DNA of 64,000 nucleotides from an uncultured Johnsonella sp. (GTDB taxonomy: Bacteria; Bacillota; Clostridia; Lachnospirales; Lachnospiraceae). The notes beneath the pieces are model-generated. The model had not been told where the DNA came from and did no database searches. It worked only from the letters and a program-made list of their open reading frames with translations. Every line of letters begins with the position of its first letter. Position 1 is the first letter of the stretch. Where the stretch lies: positions 8,140 through 72,139 of the forward strand of contig CALBCM010000012.1 in the NCBI GenBank assembly GCA_937927235.1, in the 5' to 3' direction. Both the position numbers and the translations under genes were made by a program. Shown piece by piece: positions 59,727 to 64,000 of the stretch.

Positions 59727-61640
59727 CTAAGGTATATAATAATCCTCTATAGAGCTTATATTTCCTGTATCAGGATCAAGTTCTAAAGCCATCAGACTAC
59801 TTGGAGAAAATCCAAAGCCAGTTTCTTCTTTATAGCCGGTATTAGTGTAGCCTGTATAATCAGCTGTACCAAGCTCAGCAGCATTGGTAGTTTTTCCAGT
59901 ATTTATCATATAGGTTTCAAGGCTTTTTATATCCATATCATAAAGAGCAGCAGAATCTGAATTTATCATACTTTTATAGCCTGCAGAATAAGGAAGCTTG
60001 GCAGCATATAAGCTCTTGGCTGTGCTTGCAATTCCCTCGGGCAGAATCTCATAATCATAATTAAAATCTGAAGGAATATATCCGCTGTAGCGCTCTCTAA
60101 GCTTCGTATCATTTTCCGTAATTACTACTATAGGCATGTAAATCAGCTCCACTCCCTGTGAATCAATATTATCATTTCTCATTTTACAATAAGCAAGCAA
60201 TGTTAAATTGTCTTTATATACAGTTTCTGCAAGCTTCTGCTTAAGCGGATTATTTAAATCCGCTTTAAAATATTCGCTCTTTAAACAAACAGTGCCGTAT
60301 CTCCAGCCGATATTTAAATCATTATTATACCTGTAGGTATTTATTATACCATAAACCTCTCCGTCTATTACAGTCAATACATCTATTGAGCGTGAAATGC
60401 CGCTTCCCTGAAGATACTTCCCCGCAAAATCACAAGCTCTTTCTTCAGCACTTCCCTCGCCATTTACAGTGTATAATTTATTATCCGAAGCATAGGGATA
60501 GTCAGGAAGGTATTTAGCTGAAACCGGATTTCCTTCTTTAGAAATCACAAAGGTAAATTCCTCTTGACGACCTGTGGTATTTTGCTTATTAAGGCTGCTG
60601 TCCTTAGTTATATCGGCAGTATAGGCTATCGCCCCCATGTAAAATCCTCCGCTGCCTTCCTTGAACTCACAAATCAAGCATAAATTATTCCCATTGAGAG
60701 CAGCTCTTTTAATCTGAGCATAGCCGCCGTAATAGCTGTCATCACCCTCCTGTATATTTTTTTGCAAAGTTCCTAAATATACACTTTGACTATTTTTATA
60801 GCTGTAAAAATAAACTTTATCTGCATCATTTTCTTGGCTGCAGTACAAAATTCCTTCAGGAAAAAGATACACCCTTTCATAGCTGACCGCTATCTGAGCA
60901 GTATTCGTATCTTTTATCCGGTAATTATCTTGCTTTAAGGCTGCAATATCCGATACCTGAATTTTATTATAAGCAGCAGCATCCATACCGGCACTTATAA
61001 GCTTTCCGCCTGATATGCCTATTAAGGCTCCATCTCCAACTTCTTTATAATCACTGCCGTCCTTGTCTACTGAATATATCTTATAAACCGGCGGAATATA
61101 GCTGCCGTTCTTATTTGTCATATCCTTTGCTACCAAGGTCGAATAAAATCTGCCCTCATAATATGAAAGCTTTCCGCTGCCCTTATCCTGAAACTCCTCA
61201 GCAATCCTACCGGTTTTAATATCTACCGACATAATGCTGGAAGGCTCATCATAATGTAGATACAGAGAACTTACTTTGCCGTCATTTCCCAATGTCCTGT
61301 ACTCTCCAAAAAGCCCGTCTGTATCAATAGCCTTTTCCGATTCTTTTCTAAAATAAACCTTGCCGCCGACTTTTATAAAAAAATTGTTATTATAGGCTGG
61401 ATTGGCAGAATCCTCATCCGAGGATTCTTTTACTTCTGACAGATTTATAGCCTTTCTATCTGATTTTTTTTCTTTTGAGATGCTTTTTTTATTTTTTTGT
61501 TTATCAGCTTTTTCAATCTTTGCCTCGCCTCCATCCTTTCCCTTGAGCTGAGCTTTAGCCTGACCTGTATTTGTACAGGCGATTAAAGCAAAGGAAAGCA
61601 ACAAACAGTTTAAAAATAAAATAATATCATATTTTTTCAT
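59727..61640 (-). CDS. Large predicted lipoprotein, beta-propeller-like
   Basis: The N-terminal signal peptide ends in a lipobox with Cys22 (SFALIAC), so the mature protein is anchored to the outer face of the membrane. A Lys-rich stretch follows (residues about 30-70). The remainder, to residue 637, is beta-rich with repeated motifs such as GGKVYF, YEGRFYST and GGKLISAG, like the DUF5050 proteins with a propeller fold. I recognise no enzyme motif. It may bind sugar or a protein; it sits alone with the glutaredoxin-like gene downstream. Confidence 0.7.
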   Translation of the reverse strand: MKKYDIILFLNCLLLSFALIACTNTGQAKAQLKGKDGGEAKIEKADKQKNKKSISKEKKSDRKAINLSEVKESSDEDSANPAYNNNFFIKVGGKVYFRKESEKAIDTDGLFGEYRTLGNDGKVSSLYLHYDEPSSIMSVDIKTGRIAEEFQDKGSGKLSYYEGRFYSTLVAKDMTNKNGSYIPPVYKIYSVDKDGSDYKEVGDGALIGISGGKLISAGMDAAAYNKIQVSDIAALKQDNYRIKDTNTAQIAVSYERVYLFPEGILYCSQENDADKVYFYSYKNSQSVYLGTLQKNIQEGDDSYYGGYAQIKRAALNGNNLCLICEFKEGSGGFYMGAIAYTADITKDSSLNKQNTTGRQEEFTFVISKEGNPVSAKYLPDYPYASDNKLYTVNGEGSAEERACDFAGKYLQGSGISRSIDVLTVIDGEVYGIINTYRYNNDLNIGWRYGTVCLKSEYFKADLNNPLKQKLAETVYKDNLTLLAYCKMRNDNIDSQGVELIYMPIVVITENDTKLRERYSGYIPSDFNYDYEILPEGIASTAKSLYAAKLPYSAGYKSMINSDSAALYDMDIKSLETYMINTGKTTNAAELGTADYTGYTNTGYKEETGFGFSPSSLMALELDPDTGNISSIEDYYIP

Positions 61641-61984
61641 TTTATTAATCCTCCCGTATTTTTTCTTTTTGCCTTACTCAAATAGACAGCAGGGTCCGCT
61701 TTTCTTCTTTAGTTAAATTTTACATTTTTTTATGATATAAATCAAGTCCGTGAGCTCTTTTTTAAAGCTAGGCTAGCTGTGAGTCTTTACCGCCGAGGCA
61801 TCGGAATAGAAATAAATACTCTGTGAACAGCTGCTGAAAGATTGACTTTTAGCAAGTAATGGAGTATATTCCTAAAGGAATCAGCACCGGCTAATATGGC
61901 GGCGGCTATATTTGCGTGAAACAATCAACCATGTAAAGCTCCATGCAAAGTCTGCGCAAATAATAAAAAGAACGGAATACTATT
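61641..61984 (+). other. 344-bp region upstream of the ABC transporter pair with a folded leader
   Basis: This gap separates the divergent lipoprotein and ABC genes. TATTTGCG (61909-61916) pairs with CGCAAATA (61955-61962), and AATATGGC with GCTATATT (61893-61912 region) gives an alternative hairpin that shares bases with it. The ribosome site of the ABC gene is weak (GGAAT). A switch between the two folds is possible; I know no matching riboswitch. The first 200 bases hold no clear gene. Confidence 0.4.
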
Positions 61985-63718
61985 ATGATCAATAAAAAAC
62001 TCCTATATCTGTTAGGCGATAGCAGGAAATATATTTTTTATACCTTGGCACTAATGGTGGTGAGTCTGTTTGCAAATATCACCCTTACCGCCTGTATCTG
62101 CTACACCCTCGCACTGGCTGCAAAATATAGTCGGCACAGCGATAATGCCGCATTTTTCCTATTGCCAGCGGCTATTGCCACAATCGGCATCACAATAAGA
62201 TACATTGTTTCCAGGTTAATAGGCAGCTTAAAAGACACCTTAGGCAGAAAGGCAAAAAAAGACTTGCGGCAAAAGCTCTACAATAAAATTGTAAAGCTAG
62301 GAGTAGGCTCGACAGAGGGCATGAGCATGGCAGGTCTGACTCAGATAGCTATGGAGGGCGTGGAGCAGCTGGATTTATACTATTCTGCCTACATCCCCCA
62401 ATTTTTCTATGCCGTGATTGCCCCGATAATACTGTTTAGTATTACCGTCTGGATAGACTGGCAGGTAGCACTGGTGCTTCTTGTCTGTGTACCCTTAATT
62501 CCGGTTTCCATTGCGGCGGTATCCGGATATGCCAAAAAGATTTTTGCTAAATACTGGGGAAAATACACTTCTATGGGGGACAGCTTTCTGGACAGCGTGC
62601 AGGGCTTGAAAGAGCTGAAGATTTTTCAGGCGGACAGTGCACAGCATTCCAAAATGAACGCCTCCAGTGAGGAATTTCGCAAGATTACTATGAAGGTTTT
62701 GACAATGCAGCTTGTCAGTACCACTATAATGGATTTGGTGGCTTACGGCGGCGCAGGCATCGGCATCGCCTTTACATTATCGGGTGTATTTAAACGGGGA
62801 TTATCTCCCTTTTCGGCATTATTTCTGATCTTAACAGCTGCAGATTTTTTTCTTCCGCTGCGTGCCTTCGGTGCCGCCTTCCATGTAGCTATGAACGGGG
62901 CAAGTGCCGGCAGTAAAATTTTAACTTTGCTTGAGCAGCCTGAGCCTGTCTGGGGAAGTGAGAAAGTGGAAAGCACGGAGCTAAAAATTGAAGCTGTCAC
63001 TTTTTCTTATGACGGCAAGCGTGAGGCTTTAAAGGAAGTGTCAATGACCTTCCCTGAGACCGGAATGACTGCTATCGCCGGAGAATCCGGCTGTGGAAAA
63101 TCAACTATTGTAAACATCCTTTCCGGTGCACTTTCACCCAAATCGGGTCGTGTAACTGTCGGAGGTAAGGCTATCAAAAGCCTGAATCGGGAAAGCTACT
63201 ATTCTCATCTGGCTGTAGTCAGCTACAATACGTATATATTCAATGAAACCCTTCGTGACAATTTTATGCTAGCAAATAAGGCGGCTACCGATGCGAAAAT
63301 CTGTGCTGCCTTAGAGCAGGTGAATCTTTCGGACTTTGTCCGAAGCAGCGGCGGATTGGACAAAGCTATTACTGAAGATGCCTCCAATATCTCCGGAGGA
63401 CAAAAGCAGCGTCTGGCTCTGGCAGTAAATCTAACAGCCGACAAGGATATTTATATTTTTGATGAAGCTACAAGTAATATTGATATTGAAAGTGAAGCCA
63501 TTATTATGAAAACTATTAAGAGTCTTTCTAAACATAAGTCGGTCATAGTGATTTCTCATCGTCTGGCTAATATAGTCCCTGCCAATCGAATTTACTATAT
63601 GGAAGCCGGCAAAGTAAAGGAAGTCGGCACTCATTCCGAGCTGATGAATAATCATGGAAACTATGCTAAGCTCTATACCACACAGAAAAAGCTTGAGGAA
63701 GGTTATACAGAGGTGTAA
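61985..63718 (+). CDS. ABC exporter half-transporter, CydD-like
   Basis: The protein has six membrane helices (about residues 1-300) fused to an ATPase domain. Walker A GESGCGKST is near residue 366, the signature ISGGQKQR near 468 and Walker B IYIFDEATS near 488. The DSFLDSVQGLKELKIFQAD stretch and the pairing with a second half-transporter two bases downstream match the CydDC group, which exports thiols in E. coli. In Clostridia the substrate of such pairs is unknown. It has 577 residues, and a folded leader precedes it. Confidence 0.88.
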   Translation: MINKKLLYLLGDSRKYIFYTLALMVVSLFANITLTACICYTLALAAKYSRHSDNAAFFLLPAAIATIGITIRYIVSRLIGSLKDTLGRKAKKDLRQKLYNKIVKLGVGSTEGMSMAGLTQIAMEGVEQLDLYYSAYIPQFFYAVIAPIILFSITVWIDWQVALVLLVCVPLIPVSIAAVSGYAKKIFAKYWGKYTSMGDSFLDSVQGLKELKIFQADSAQHSKMNASSEEFRKITMKVLTMQLVSTTIMDLVAYGGAGIGIAFTLSGVFKRGLSPFSALFLILTAADFFLPLRAFGAAFHVAMNGASAGSKILTLLEQPEPVWGSEKVESTELKIEAVTFSYDGKREALKEVSMTFPETGMTAIAGESGCGKSTIVNILSGALSPKSGRVTVGGKAIKSLNRESYYSHLAVVSYNTYIFNETLRDNFMLANKAATDAKICAALEQVNLSDFVRSSGGLDKAITEDASNISGGQKQRLALAVNLTADKDIYIFDEATSNIDIESEAIIMKTIKSLSKHKSVIVISHRLANIVPANRIYYMEAGKVKEVGTHSELMNNHGNYAKLYTTQKKLEEGYTEV

Positions 63719-63720
63719 GC

Positions 63721-64000
63721 ATGAAAAACGAACAAAAAATCCGCCGAAGCGGTGCAAAAATCATGGCAAGTTTAATTTTGCTGCTGGGCAGTCTTGCTTA
63801 TATTATGGTCATTGCTGTTATTAACGGTGCTGCAGGCTTTCTTTGTGCAATAGGTGTAACTCTGATGGGGGCTGTCGGCATTGCAAAGGTTCTAGGTGAA
63901 GCAGTTGCACTGTCTTATAATTATATTATTGCCACTGCGGTAGGGTGCGGTATTTTGCGCGGACTGCTGCGCTATTTTGAGCAGTACAGCAACCACTATA
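63721..64000 (+). CDS. ABC exporter half-transporter, CydC-like (3' end cut by window edge)
   Basis: Only the first 93 residues are visible. They include two membrane helices (about residues 17-36 and 43-60) and end in GLLRYFEQYSNHY, a pattern that I associate with the second subunit of CydDC-like pairs in Firmicutes. It starts two bases after the preceding gene's stop, so the two are translated together and should form a heterodimer. The ATPase domain is beyond the window. Confidence 0.8.
   Translation, partial: MKNEQKIRRSGAKIMASLILLLGSLAYIMVIAVINGAAGFLCAIGVTLMGAVGIAKVLGEAVALSYNYIIATAVGCGILRGLLRYFEQYSNHY

Noticed and set aside
61641..64000. Horizontal transfer of the ABC pair
   Set aside because: GC content by spot counts is only slightly above neighbouring genes, and no mobile-element sequence is seen at its left edge.

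Overview
The window reads as a chromosomal segment of a low-GC, anaerobic Firmicute of the class Clostridia. The gene set fits the Lachnospiraceae or a close relative: an EtfAB-linked lactate dehydrogenase locus, a double-cubane-cluster reductase with its activase, a DUF6465-like AT-hook protein, a C_GCAxxG_C_C protein, KtrAB and an HrcA-type CIRCE palindrome. This placement is inferred from gene content and style; no rRNA or tRNA gene lies in the window. Most genes are on the minus strand. No CRISPR array, intact insertion sequence or prophage was found.

Layout. 1-4.4 kb (minus): clpP (cut by the window edge), tig, a HisC-like aminotransferase and a YkvI-type transporter. 4.7-6.5 kb (plus): typA. 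6.6-10.7 kb (minus): aroA with a small membrane protein, a POT peptide transporter and a KDPG aldolase. 11.5-13 kb (plus): a C_GCAxxG_C_C protein and a TDT-family channel. 13.2-18.7 kb (minus): alaS, a tiny membrane protein, an LprI-like protein, rnhA and a beta-CASP MBL nuclease. 18.8-28.2 kb (minus): the rimP-nusA-ylxR-ylxQ-infB-rbfA-nrnA-truB-ribF cluster, preceded by a promoter and an intrinsic terminator that look like an attenuator. 28.7-34.3 kb (minus): an Xaa-Pro aminopeptidase, the double-cubane reductase pair and an odd cytoplasmic trypsin-like protease. 34.5-41.5 kb (minus): DegV, a nucleotidyltransferase and the lactate operon lctP-lctD-etfB-etfA. 41.9-46.6 kb (minus): htpG, an HPr-like protein without the phospho-histidine, a small unknown protein and PEP carboxykinase. 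46.7-51 kb (minus): a HAD phosphatase, ktrA, ktrB and a HerA-like ATPase. 51.1-53.3 kb (minus): DUF6465 protein, ruvB and ruvA. 53.5-64 kb: an exonuclease, DUF5662 protein, cold-shock protein, hslO, methyltransferase, SEC-C protein, AI-2E-type permease, glutaredoxin-like protein, a large lipoprotein and a CydDC-like ABC pair that runs off the end.

How the parts fit. The lactate genes would import lactate and oxidise it to pyruvate with flavin-based electron bifurcation. PEP carboxykinase, the peptide transporter and the aminopeptidase fit peptide and organic-acid use. The rimP cluster handles ribosome maturation and transcription termination. clpP, tig, htpG and hslO form a scattered proteostasis set.

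The most interesting non-coding signals are: a repeated leader-like motif upstream of both tig and clpP; a 27-bp hairpin tandem repeat with compensatory changes upstream of typA; the promoter-terminator leader of the nusA cluster; a CIRCE palindrome next to a consensus promoter at htpG; and a structured 250-bp stretch between pepP and rimP with one IS66-like end.
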